Source: Panax quinquefolius (taxonomy: Eukaryota; Streptophyta; Magnoliopsida; Apiales; Araliaceae). Taken from it: DNA of 64,000 nucleotides. The position numbers and the translations under genes are program-made. Below the pieces are notes generated by a model. That model ran no database searches. It had not been told where the DNA came from and was given only the letters and a program-made list of their open reading frames with translations. Where the stretch lies: the NCBI GenBank assembly GCA_020205615.1, contig CM035167.1:31850902-31914901 (forward strand), written 5' to 3'. The first letter of the stretch is position 1. Each line of letters begins with the position of its first letter. Positions 25,243 to 37,541 of this stretch are shown here, one piece after another.

Positions 25243-27302
25243 GTTTCTGCTAAATACCTCGTCATTCTTGCCCCCCGGGCCTCATACTCCCCCGATTTCT
25301 GTTTGATGACCAACTGTGAATCACTATAGATGACTAGATTTTGTACTTCTAGGCTGCGGGCTAACTTCAGCCCGGCTAGAATGGCCTCATACTCTGCTTC
25401 GTTGTTGGTCTCTTTGAACTGGAACCGAATCGCTTGTTTGACTTTAAACCCTTCGGGACTCGTCAGTATGACCCCGGCACCACTGACATCCGAGGTGGAT
25501 GAGCCATCAACATATAGTGTCCATGAAGTCCTCACGTGTTGTGTTTCGGTCATCGACCCCACATCCGGTTCTGAGAACGAACATTCCACGACGAAGTCGG
25601 CCAGTACCTGTCCTTTGATTGTTGTCCGGGGTAGGTACTCCAATGCAAACTGTGTTAATTCTATTGCCCATGCTGCCAGTCTTCCCGATACCTCTGGTCG
25701 GTGTAGGATTTTCTTCAATGGCTGATCTGTGTATACCACCACCACCCGACCCTGGAAATAATACCGAAGTTTCCAGTTTGCAATGATCAGAGCATAGGCG
25801 AATTTTTCCAGGTTCAAGTACCAAATTTCTGCATCTCAGAGCACATGGCTGATGTAGTATACTGGGAACTGTTTTCCCCCTTTGTCCCAAACTAATGCCG
25901 CCCTTATTGCCATTGAACTCGCTGCCAGATACAGGTATAAAGGTTCCAAAGGGATCGATTTCATCAGCAGTGGTGCCGAAGCTAAATAGTGTTTGATCCC
26001 TTGGAACGCTTCTTCGCACTCCGAAGTCCATTGGAAGCTTTTCTCGTTCTTGGACCCTTTCAAGGTGTCAAAAAATGGTAGGCATCTCTCTGCCGATTTG
26101 GAGACAAACCTTAGTAGGGTCGCGATCCGACCTGTCAGTCTTTGTACATCTTTATAGGACTTTGGAGATTTCATATCCAGGACCGCCTGGATCTTCTCTA
26201 GGTTCGCTTCGATTCCCCTTTTGCTGACCAAATACCCCAGGAATTTGTCCGATCCCAAACCGAACGTGCACTTGGTCGGGTTCAACCTCAGCTTGTGTCA
26301 ACTGACTGTCTCGAAGCAGTTCTCTAGATCTTCAATATGGTCACGGACTGACATGCTTTTAACGATCATGTCTTCTACGTAGACCTCCATACTTTTCCCT
26401 AGTTTCTTTGTGAACACAAAGTTCATCATTCGTTGGCAAGTTGCCCCGGCGTTCAGTAGCCCGAAGGTCATTTTCCGATATGCATATATTGCCCGGTGCA
26501 TGATGAAACTTGTCTTTGGGATATCTTCCTTGCTCATTGAAATCTGATGGTACCCTGAGAATGCGTCCATGAAGCTCAGCATACCGTATCCCAAAGTGGC
26601 GTCTATCAACTGATCTATATTGGGCAAAGGATAGAAATCCTTCGGACACGCTCTGTTCAGATCCGTGTAGTCGATGCATAGTCTCCACTTCCCGTTCTGC
26701 TTCTGGACCAAGACTACATTGGTCAACCACTCCGAGTAATCGATTTCGAAGATAAATTCGGCTTCCAGAAGTTTGGCAATCTCCTCATCAATGATTTTCT
26801 GTCTTTCTAGGGCGAAAACTCTTCGCTTCTGTATGACTGGTTTTTTGCTTGGGTCCACATGTAATCTGTGTAGGGCCACAGATTTGCTCACCCCTGGCAT
26901 ATCACTCGACTCCCATGCGAAGATGTCGGCGTAGACTTGGAGCAATTCTATCAATCTCGCCTCGAAGCAGGCTCGCTTAACCCCAACCCGATCTTGACCA
27001 TTTTTGCTGAATTCCCTGGCACCAGTTCTATATCCTCGATTTCTTCGGCCTGCAGAACAAGCGGTTCTGTGCTACTTTCAGTGAATGGCTCTATTTCGAT
27101 GGCCATTGTCTGTTTCTGTTTACTGACCCCGACCCCTGAGGAAATCAAGCTGTTCCAGTAGCACCTTCGGGCAATATCTAAATCTCATTTTACCTCCCCG
27201 ATCCCGTTCGGTGTTGGAAACTTGATTTTAAAGTGGGGTATGGAAGTCACTGCTTGCAAGGCTGCTAAGGTCGGTCTTCCAAGGATTGCGTTGTAGGCCG
27301 AG
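25243..27302 (-). pseudogene. Reverse transcriptase and RNase H of Tat/Retand pol, unit A
   Basis: Minus-strand pol segment between two insertions. Reverse transcriptase (26954-26298) shows RLCIDYTDLNRACPKDFYPL, FMDAFSGYHQI and a polymerase box reading YVEDMIVK (26361-26381), with Glu where YVDD is expected. The connection follows (MNPTKCTFGLGSDKFLGYL, 26285), then RNase H (25817-25248) with YVDGSS, NNEAEYEA and SDSQ. A stop separates reverse transcriptase from connection near 26298 and a frame break lies near 25830. The sequence continues across the copia insertion into the integrase. Confidence 0.88.
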
Positions 27303-29689
27303 TGTGACGCCCCAAAATTAGGTATACGTCACCCATCTTGGGTCGCCACTTACATGGTACATAAATTCAAATACAACTTACTAATATACTGCGTAGGTAC
27401 AATAATACGACATAAAGCGTGAAAGTTTGAATACAAATTTTGTCTACTAGATATTATACAAACTCAAAAGGAGTCCTCATTACAGCCTATTATCACACTA
27501 TTTTCTAATAGTGAGGACTACTAATGCTATCCTCCGGACCATTACTTCGTTCCCCGACTCGGTCCACTATGTTCTCATTTCACAGAGAATAAAGTGAAAG
27601 AAAGGTGAGCTCAACTAGCCCAAGAAGAAATATTATGACTAAGATAATGCAGAATAAATTATCATTAGCCTTCAATGTTGTTAAACCGATAAAATACAAT
27701 AGACAACCGGTTTAATCTGCGGTGAATAAGCAACCCATTAAAAGAGTCAAGTAGAGAATAAAGTCTACTATCTTTTAGGTTTTAAAAGGTTTTCATCAAT
27801 TTTATCATTTGAGACTCGACAATAAATAAACCACCACATCTAATCATCCCCTGCACTCACTTGGCCAAGGATTTTCATCAAGTTATCAATGGTCATGACT
27901 ATACCGAATCTCCCCGGTTATAATCATACCAAAAACTATCCATCATGCATTGCATTACGTGCCACCGAGGACTTTTTGTCACATCATTTATATCAAGTCA
28001 TGATTATCCGAATGATCCTCGGTCATAATCATACTAAGTTCATCTATGCACGTAAGCCAAAGATAACATAATATAACATGAGGATGATGACAATGACATA
28101 ATAATTCAATAAAACAAGTTCAAGAATTATTTAATCCATGAATTATTAACGCCCAAATTGTCAACATAATATTGTTTCATAGAGTAAAATTCAAGAATGA
28201 TCGGAAGAATATTTCCGTGAAAGATTTGGATGAAACGCAAATATCAAGGATATTCTACTAATTTCATGGAGTATAGAAGTCAAAGATTTAACCAACTGGG
28301 TATAATAAAGAATGGAATAACAAAAGAAATCACCATGCATGCAGATTGCATGACAGACAAAGTTATTCCAATGTAATAATAATAACTAACCGGTCGGGTG
28401 AAATTCACACCGAGCGGGATGTTCCAACAGAATAATAAAGATGGAACCGGATCCTGTAAAATACATGATAGGATATTCCAACAAAATGATAAAGAGCGGA
28501 ACCAGTCGGTGTAAAACACATGCATGTGATGTTCCAACAGAATAATAAAAATCGGAAACGGTGTCCTGTAAAAACACATGCATGGGATGTTCCAATGAGA
28601 ATAATAGAAGAATGTCACCAAGTATAGGCGTATCAAAGTTATTCCAATGTAATAATAAGCAATGGAATAACATAAGGATTTCACCAAGTATAGGGTATGC
28701 CATGCGATATCAAAGTTATGTATAGGGTATGCCACTTTTACAAAAGTTATTCCAATGTAATAATAATGAATGGAATAATGAAGTTCTCTTCAAGAAGAAA
28801 GAATAACACCCTTACCGTAAAAAGAACTGAATATAGAAGTAGTGAAGTAGCGAGAATACTCTTCTTCTTTCTATAATTTTTCTCTATAGCTTCTCTCTAT
28901 AATTTCTCTCTAGAGTTTCAATGAATTAGTAAGAAAATAATGAAGGAATGAGCTTCTATTTATAGGAAAATGGAATGCATAGTAACTAATCCATGAACGG
29001 TCCAGATTGATTTATTTTAATCGACGGTCCATATTTAAAGAAAATCTTTTAAATAAAATATAATATATTCTATTTATATAAAAACATTTTACTATGCAAA
29101 CACTATGCAATACTATGCAAAACACTATGCAACACTATGCATAATAAAATATAATATATTCTATTTATGAATAACTTTAATAAAGTATTCTATTTTATAT
29201 AAAAGATGTTTCGCTTTTATTACGTTAATAATACGAATAAAACAAAAACGTCATTATCATTATAATAATTCATATTATTAATCGATAATAATGGAATCAA
29301 ACCGAGTGACTTCTCACATAGGCATCAATAATCAATACCTGTAGTGCTACTATGCAACCAACACACGTATTCTCGTACTTTTACTAATGAAAGTAGTTCA
29401 ACAAAGATCAAGCAGTAAAACTTCCGTACCTTATTTTAATAAAATATTTTTGTGCGTTTTTCAATCCGATAATAATTACGCTAGGGTCCACCAATGATTG
29501 AGTAGTTACGAATATTCCCGCTAAACCGAATATTCCCCGACCAATCGAATATAATATAACCACTTGCATACTTTACAAAATTTATAAATAATACCCACAA
29601 CTATAATATTATCTTAAATTCACACCATAATATAAAAAAATTATTTCGACAAAATTTAAATCTTTATTGATAAAATCTGGGGTCTCACA
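27303..29689 (-). mobile_element. Solo LTR 1 (inserted in Tat/Retand pol)
   Basis: 2387 bases, TGTGACGCC...CTCACA on the plus strand, flanked by CCGAG (27298-27302 and 29690-29694). The empty site is seen in unit B near 54110. There is no internal region or second LTR. A TATA motif on the minus strand (28956-28965) and the match to the plus-strand copy at 40592-44498 show it is antisense. It contains a minisatellite at about 28380-28660. Confidence 0.9.
28380..28660 (-). repeat. Minisatellite in solo LTR 1
   Basis: Units of roughly 55-65 bases centred on 'ggaacatcc', '(t)acaccgga' and 'tttattattctg' are read on the minus strand. Translated, they give repeating FIILLEHP / LHRTG stretches, but this is repeat structure and not a protein gene. 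Confidence 0.65.
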
Positions 29690-31650
29690 CCGAGTCCACC
29701 TGGACAACGAAAAATCTGACCATTATCTCGACCTGAGTGGGTGTTGTGCCGAACTTAACAGGTAGTTCGATGGTGCCTGACACATACACAGGATCTCCAC
29801 TGAAACCGTACAAGGGTCCTTCACCTCCCAAATCAATCTTCTTCCTTTGCAGATCCATCCTCTGGTAGGCGTGAGTGTACAGGATATCGACCGAGGATCC
29901 GTTGTCTATCATCATCCGCTTCATGTCCACGGTCCCGACCTGTGCTGTTATCACTAAAGCCCCGTCGTGCGGTTCGATGAGGTCTGTGGGGTAGTCCTCA
30001 TTCGAACATGAGATAGACGTTCCTGGATACGCCCGATCCTTTCTAGTAGTTGACCCTGTAACCGATAGCACTGCCTCGAGGTGTCCACTTCTCTTCTTTC
30101 CCGTAATTCGTTCGACAGAACCTCCCGAGATAACATCAATCACGCCTCGGGCTGGGGGGTTCTGTGGAGGCTGGGTGTCCTGATCTTGATCTCTGTTTTC
30201 TTCTCTAGGCGCCGCTGCATTACCCCGACCGGCCACATACTGTATCAACTGTCCGTTTTGAACATTCTTTTCTATCATGTCCATCAGGTGGGTGCATGCC
30301 TTTGTCGCGTGCCCGGTGCTCTGGTGATAATCACAATATTTGTCCCGACCCCTCCTTCCGGGCTTGGTTCGTCTCGAGCATGGTTCATAAAAGGGTTTGT
30401 TCTTCATCTCCTCCAAAATCTTCGCCCGATCCGTGGTGGGGGGGTGTAGACTTTGCTGACACTTTGATTAGGCAATGGAGGTCTACTGCTTCCTGATCCT
30501 CCTCCGTTATAACTTTTCCTGCCCGGATTGTTCGATCTCCACTGATTGTTGTCCGACCGTTGATAACTCTGTTTTTCCCGATCCTTGGACTTCTCGTAGG
30601 ACTGGGAGTGCAGTTTGAAATTTCCCATCGCTTTTTCTATTGCTATGAACCTCTACCGATGAAAGCGGTTAAAATCTACGAGAGGTCGATTACCAAATCT
30701 TTGACCATTTCTTGGACCTCCCGATATCCACCACCGCCGTGAAAAATCCCAAAGGCTTGGGAATTCAACTCGCTCATCGAATTCTACCTCTCGAAATCTC
30801 TTCACGTACTGACCTAATGTTTCGTCCGACTTCTGTCGGACCTGCATGAGGGACGCTGTGATCTTTCCTCGTCTCCTGTTGATTCCGAACCGAGCATGGA
30901 ACTTATATCGGAGATCGTTCCACGACCCAATCGATCCTGCTGCCAAAGTCCCCATCCATTCCCAGGTGCTCTTTTTTAGTGTTGTGGCAAACATATGACA
31001 TTTGGCCGCATTCGAGTGTACGTAGTAAGACATCAGACGGTCATACCCATCCGAGTGATCATACGGATCCCCTAACCCGTCGTACGTGTCTATAGGGGGC
31101 ATCGTTTTCTTCGGATCGACTGTGACTTGATTGATCTCTGGTGAGAAGGGCGATCCCGGACATCCTGAAGAGGTCCCCGTCGGACTTTTAGCTGCTAGTA
31201 GTTTCTCCAGTTCCGCAACTCTTCAGGCGAGGGGATCGGCCTCCCCTTTACGAGGGGACAAATGATGTCTGTCCCTCTCGTATTTGGGGGACACGATTCT
31301 CCTCTTTTGATCGACTCCTCCTTTGACTCCGTCCTTCTTGAGAACGACTCCGTGGTCGGCTCCTTTCTTTTCTAGCCTCATCCCGTCGAGGTGATCGGGA
31401 TCGGCTAGGGCGTCTGCGCCTCTTCGACCAGGCCTCCTGCTCTCCGGTCATTTTAGCCATCTGGGCTTCGAGTTCTTCCTGTTGCAGCCGCAGTGCCAAC
31501 ATGGCATCCTTGTTCTGCTCCATCTTCTTTTTCAGGATGACCTCCCGTTGGTCTCGGCTGTCGTCTCCTCTTTCTTGTCTTGCGTGGGCCCGAGAGTGAT
31601 TTTCATAGGCCTGACTCGTTTGAAGGGGTGTGTGTTGACTGTCATTGAAG
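29690..31650 (-). pseudogene. Gag and protease of Tat/Retand, unit A, truncated
   Basis: From right to left: an Arg/Ser-rich region (RRRRPSRSRSPRRDEARKER, 31523-31248), the retrotransposon gag core (WEWMGTLAAGSIGSWNDLRY, 31102-30653), a Cys/His motif (CDYHQSTGHATKACTHL, about 30330) and an aspartic protease with MIDNGSSVDILYTHAYQRMD in place of the more usual D-T/S-G. Stops break the frame at about 31240 and 30650. The gag N-terminus is missing because the duplication junction lies at about 31650. The remainder of pol resumes left of the solo LTR. Confidence 0.85.
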
Positions 31651-31656
31651 GGTTGT
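31640..31656. other. Junction of the tandem segmental duplication
   Basis: Left of this point the sequence follows the element's gag (compare 59080-59140). Right of it, from 'tgtgtttactg' at 31654, it follows CAT intron 4 (compare 5997). About three bases ('ggt') match neither side. Both parent sites are rich in GT. Confidence 0.85.
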
Positions 31657-33280
31657 GTTTACTGTTTTATTTTGACTTTTTATATAATTATTTTAGAATG
31701 GAACCGTATCAAAAGAACTCCTACTCTGAACATTTGTGGCTTTTCACTTTTCATATACCAAGTTGAATGCTTCCAGTCTATAGCCAGCTGTTTCTAAGCT
31801 TTTGACTTGATAATTTATCGACTTCTGGATGAAATTTTAGTTTTATCCAATATCACAGGCTGACATTGAATGGGTCCTCCACCAAGGAATCAAATTCTTA
31901 GTTCCACTTCTATATCTTGCTTAGCCAAAAGTAATAATGCTGTGGTTATATACCAGTACATTGCTCTGGTGATATGGCTCTCATTGACAAAGTACATTAG
32001 AGATCAAAGTAGATAGCTTGATTTATTCTGAGAATTTTTGTACAATCCAAGGACACCATTCCTTAAACACATTGCCAAGTTGCATTACCGATGAGAGAGA
32101 GAGAGAGTACATAAGCTTTATCCTTTTCTTATGAGTTTTTTGGTTGCAATTCAAAAAATCCATTCCTTGACAGAGAAAATTACAAATTTGAAGATGTAGA
32201 TAGTTGTGTATGTTTGTTGGAAATTAGAAATAGGTAGGATATAAGCTTAATAGATTAGATGAAAGATCGGATTAAGATACTAATCGTAAACATACAAGTG
32301 TACCTTTATCTCAACTCTTTATTTATTTAAAGAAATTAGATAGAATGAGGAATTAATTTGCATAGATTGTTGAAGTGGCCTGAGGAAGGGATAAGTAGTT
32401 CTCTAATTCTGTATCTAATACCCTTTTGTACTTTAAATACAGAAATCCGCTATTTCAGGATTGTGAAATTCCAAAAGAGTCCAAGCAAAAATGCTGATTA
32501 ATAATTTGATGAACAAATGATATCTTCTATAATGGGGATAACTTTTTCGAAGCCTTTAAATACAGTGGTGGAACAATTTCTTTATTTGCTTAGTTATTTT
32601 ATTTCTCTCTTACATATTCCCCTGAACAAAGTCACTGTCAGATGCTTCTGAAATATGATTTGAGCTACACATTTCACATTGACTATATGATTCTTATAGA
32701 ATCTTGTTTAAAAGTGATGTTTCCAGTGCTATGTTATCGCTATTTCGGCTTGTGTTATCTTAATGGCACATTTTTATCCTATCTTTAGGTTTCTGCCAAT
32801 ATCTGTATGTCTATTTCAGGTTTTCTGAACCAGCATGTGGATAAGAATATCATATAACTGGAAAGTTAGCATCATGACATCCTGAATCTTGACCATTTTG
32901 TTTTAGCATATTCTTATTCCTTTAATATTTGCCTTTTGAAGATTTGTGATCTATAAATTGACAATTTCAATTCTTGCAAGTTGATACACTGAAAAAGACG
33001 TCTTGCAGAAAGCAACTAAAATAAAACTAGTGTCAAGTCTAACTGCAGACCATCCCTCCTAATGAATAGGCAGTGTATTTATTAGTTTTACTTAGTATTG
33101 CATCATAATAGCAAATCCAAACCTATTGTAGCGAAATGATAAATTAGTGACAAGATATCCAAGGTCTGTGTTGAGTAGAATTAACATGTAAATAAAGATA
33201 AGCAAAATTTATGTTCTTATACCTGGTTGTTAACTATCTAGACTTGCGAAGCTAACACATGGATTTACTCTCCTTTACAG

Positions 33281-33849
33281 GAATCTGCACTGCAGCTATA
33301 GCTATTTTCACTGATCTAAGCATCCTCCTCAACCTTGTATCTATTGGCACACTCTTTGTCTTCTACATGGTAGCAAATGCTGTAATTTATAGACGTTATG
33401 TCTCGGTGGGGACCACAAATCCATGGCCTACGTTGTCTTTCCTCTTTTGCCTTTCACTCACGTCCATCATATTTAGCCTCCTTTGGCATTTTGCACCACC
33501 AGGCAAGCCCAAGGCCTTCATGCTTGGTGTCTGCATTGCAATTGCTATAGGTGTTCTACAATTGTTCCATTGCATGGTCCCACAAGCGCGAAAGCCTGAA
33601 TTTTGGGGGGTGCCACTAATGCCATGGATACCATCACTCTCAATCTTCCTTAACATATTTTTGTTGGGGGCTCTTGACCGGCGATCGTACGAGCGATTCG
33701 GATTCTTTTCGGCTCTTGTAGTGCTTGTATATGTTCTCTACAGTGTTCATGCTAGCTTTGATGCTGAGGAAGATGGGAGTCTTAGTCAAAAGAATGGTGA
33801 CTTTTTGAAGGAATCAATTGGCAATGAGGATTATATTCTCAAAGTGTAA
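33281..33849 (+). CDS. CAT: CAT exon 5, distal intact copy
   Basis: Encodes the C-terminal 189 residues of the transporter: GICTAAIAIFTDLSILLNLV, further hydrophobic helices (TSIIFSLLWHF, AIAIGVLQLFHCMV, IPSLSIFLNIFLLGAL, YERFGFFSALVVLVYVLYSV) and a charged tail ending ILKV. The acceptor 'tcctttacag' is intact and the phase matches the donor at 5384. Exons 1-4 plus this exon give 1761 bases, a complete 586-residue permease. It is preceded by copied intron sequence (31654-33280) and has no exons 1-4 of its own, so it can only be used by splicing about 27.9 kb from exon 4. Confidence 0.88.
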
Positions 33850-35365
33850 ATACCTCCTTTGCTAACTCCTTCCCTTTTAACGTCTTATCCAGCTTTTTGT
33901 TTAGTTGATGGATTACATAAAAAAGGTTGAAAAGATTAGAACAAAATAGGATAGACTGCAATTTTTACAGTAGCAATTTGTACAGTTGTTTTCTGGTCGC
34001 GACTTGCAGGTTTATGTTGAAATTATTGTATATTTGGCCCTGTGGTCCATCAACTTTTAGAGTTAAAAGAGTCTTTGCATAAGTGACAAACAGTTAAAGA
34101 AGGAAGCTAAGATGCTGGAATTATTTCTCGACTAATTTTTCCTTTCGGAATATGATGCATCTCGTCTCTGTTTTTTTGTTAAAGATGTGTCATTTTATAT
34201 GCAAAGTAGTAAATTCTTTTCCTAGAACTTATCAAATCATGGCAATTCGATTGATCTTACTTTTCAGATGTGCTTTTATTTCTCTTACTAGTATGTTGTA
34301 TGGATTGACTTTTTAAGAATTTTTATTGTGGCCTGCTAAAGGTAAGGAAGCAATTTTCAAACTTTTGGACTTGGCCAAAAATAAAATAGCAAAATTTTGA
34401 GTTGAAAAGGAAGGGAGTTCCGACAGGGATGACAATTGAACTCGTATCTGCGTGGACTTATCTGTCCCCGTACTGATGGAGCAGGTATTTTGACCATTGA
34501 CTGGGGTGTAGGGGACCAAGGGGTGGAGGGGTGAAGAATTATTGAAAGAAAAAATATCAGGATGGATTTTTAATATTTTTATGTATATACTCACTCCTAT
34601 TGATTAAATGACGTTTTAGAGAGTTTAATTTTATTCTATATAAGTATCGTTTTGAAATCTCTATGTAATATTACACTATTTTTTTTTCTAATTTACCCCT
34701 CTATTTAATATGCTTAGTAAATACAATTCCATGAATGAGAAGAGACAATTATGGAGAGATAAATAATTAATTAGGGATACAAAAGATATTTTATGTTATT
34801 TCTTAATAAGTGTGCTTAACTCTAAAATGTCATTTAATCTGAATAGGAGAGAGTATAATTTAGTCATGTATTACTCCCTTCGTCCCAAGATGAAAATCCT
34901 TATTACTATTTTGGATAGTCCCATGTTAAATGTCCACTTTCCTTTAATAACCAAATTTTTACATAATTTTTCCTATTATACCCTTAACATTAAATATCTT
35001 ATAATTTTCTTATTCTAATTCTCTCTCCATATTTAATAAATATAATAAGTCACTCTCTCACCTATATTGGAAATGATTAATAAAATATTATTATGAGCAA
35101 TTTTGTCATTTAATTTCTCTTCTTAATATGGATGAAAAGTCCACCAGAATTTTTATCCTGGAACAGGGGGAGTACTATTTATTTAAAATATTGTTATCAC
35201 ATAAATACTTTTTACTACTTTTTTTTATTGATCTATTTATACGTTATATACTTTGTAGCAAGGATGATAACAATTAAATTACAAGACAAATAGACAAATG
35301 TTGATAAGATTGACAAACAAATGTCATTATTTTTATTAAATTTGTTGACGAGGGCATGAAATTAC

Positions 35366-35403
<38 letters not shown>

Positions 35404-35652
35404 TCTCTTTACGTTACAGGATAAAAGTTCATATTACTTATTTTGGTGTAGTCCATGTTAAATATCTACTTTTTTTAATAATCAAATTTTTCTACATATT
35501 TCTTATTACGCTAAAGTAGCGTTAAATATCTCACACTTTTTCTTATTTTAATTTCTCTCCATATTTAATAACATTATTATAGACAATTTTATAATTTTAT
35601 TTATTTTTTTAATATTCATAAAATATCCACTTTAATTTTTATCTTTGGAGCG

Positions 35653-35703
<51 letters not shown>

Positions 35704-36478
35704 CGCACGTGCAGACATTCATTGCTGAACGTCCATTGTATCATCCAGACTAAAAAATAAGCTATTCACATTCCTATTATTAGAAATTCTCATCGCATAA
35801 TTAATACTCCATCCGTCTCATGATAAAAGTCATTATTACTATTTTAGATTGTTCCATATTAAATGTCCTCTTTTTTTTAATAACCAAACTTTTATACATT
35901 TTTTCCTATTATGCCCGTAGTATTAAATATCTCATACTTTTCTTATTTTAATTCTCTCTCCATATTTAATGACATTATTATAGGCAATTTTGTCATTTTA
36001 TTCATCTTCTTAATATGCGTGAAAAATTCACCAGGACTTTTATCCTGAGACGGAGGGAATATGCGATGGGTGGATTCATGTAATTAATTAAAAAAAAGGG
36101 TTTCCGCACAACTATTCTGCGGTAAGTCCATTCTGCGGTGTTTGAAGCTCGCCGGCATGACTGCTCTCCATCCTGTTACCTCTTCATCACGTGGAAAGCT
36201 TCTTGTAATCGTCTCCTGCCATGAGCATGATTCGACTCTCCAATTCCTCCTTCACAATTTCGTGCACTCAAATCCTTGCACTTCATCGCAACCTACAAAT
36301 AACAAATGGAAATTGATGAAATCAGTAGGATTATCATAAAAAAATACAAAAAAACTTATTCGGTGAATAGTTATCATACAATTTAATTTTTCTATCATAT
36401 AATGTCCTGATTAAATATAAGACATTGAATTATCGATAAGTTATAAATGCACAACTTTAAAGATGAAAAAAAACCAAT
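33850..36478. repeat. CAT 3' flank and MITE cluster, unit B
   Basis: Second copy of 8207-10796. MITEs lie at 34588-34855, 34872-35174, about 35401-35655 (between TA tracts) and 35805-36061, and the exon-like island at 36180-36292. No other gene is seen. MITEs c and d are much more diverged from their unit A partners than the sequence around them. Confidence 0.8.
36180..36292 (-). pseudogene. Exon-like fragment, unit B copy
   Basis: Second copy of the island at 10497-10609, with the same splice-like borders and only a couple of substitutions. The gene is not identified. Confidence 0.3.
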
Positions 36479-37541
36479 TACTCCCTCCGTTCCTTAATAT
36501 AAGTGCGTTTTATACGCCAAGATGCGTTAATTAAGAAAATGATTGAAAAGATTAATTATAGTATCAATTATCTATAATACCCTTCACCTCACTTATCTCA
36601 TAAATATGGATCAAAAAGTGTTGCGCGCCAGTTTCGGCTCTGTAGCGTCCAATCACGTAATCTACGCTATTTGAAACCTACACAATAACGGATCACATGA
36701 AGCTTGATTGGTAGTGTCAGCGGGATAACTCCGGTGTGAGAATAAAGTCTGGTAGATTCACGAGGTTTAATAAATGGAGGCTTAAGTGTTTAGTGCTCAA
36801 AGATGTATTACCTGTTAATTGTAGCATTGGCCTTGTATTTGTAGTACTCTCACCACCATAGAATCCTTCTCCGAGTTGGAATAGGACTCCTAAATATGGT
36901 AGCTGCCATATTTGGGTCCAACACAATCTCCTTAAAAGGTGCAAGTAGAATCCCTTTCCAATACTACCTTTGGAGTTGCCTTATCAACGTATGATTAGGG
37001 TTAGGACCCCTAACCACGTAATCCCCTTATCACTCCCATCTCTGCATGTGGGTTGTCCGACTGCACAAGCCCAACCCATCAAGCATCATAAACACCGGTC
37101 TGGGCCTCGGTCCAAACACTACTAGAAAATCAGCCTATAGCGACGGTCGCCGATCGTCACTATAGGCCAAAAAATCGTCGCTAAAAGTTTTAGCGACGGT
37201 CGCCGATCGTCGCCATAGAACCCGTCAGTAAAGCCTATAGTGACGGTCTTTTGACCTATAGCGGATCACGGTCACCGACCCTAGCTATAGGTCATGGCAT
37301 AATCAATCGTGTATAGATGTCATAAGCGACGGCTCGGTGACCGTCGCTATAGGCTCTGTGCATTTTATAGAACACTATAGCTACAGTCGATGACCGTCGC
37401 TATAACCTTTTTATATTTAAAAAATAATAATTAATAATGCAAATTTATTCAACAAACACAAATACAATATAAAATAAAATATAAAAAATATTATATACAT
37501 CATTTAAAATTAGTATTTATTATAACTATTATTATATACAT

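Larger units (their letters stand above)
10934..31650 (-). mobile_element. Ty3/gypsy Tat/Retand-type element, unit A part
   Basis: Left to right it contains a terminal LTR (10934-11601), a plus-strand extra ORF (12021-14207), a tandem-repeat block, then on the minus strand integrase, RNase H, reverse transcriptase, protease and gag. The last is cut off near 31650 by the duplication junction. Gag-pol on one strand with an oppositely oriented extra ORF near the 3' LTR is the known layout of Tat/Retand elements. It is interrupted by a copia element (16191-25242) and a solo LTR (27303-29689). The right end of the original insertion survives only in unit B. Confidence 0.8.

Noticed and set aside
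30081..30496. Plus-strand ORFs over gag and protease (also 57513-57916)
   Set aside because: They overlap the minus-strand gag/protease that has recognisable motifs. The plus-strand products have none.
37130..37420. Regular palindromic 'ctatagcgacggtc' repeats considered as a CRISPR-like array or small RNA locus
   Set aside because: They are subterminal repeats of a CACTA element, lying just inside CACTA ends with a 3-base target duplication.
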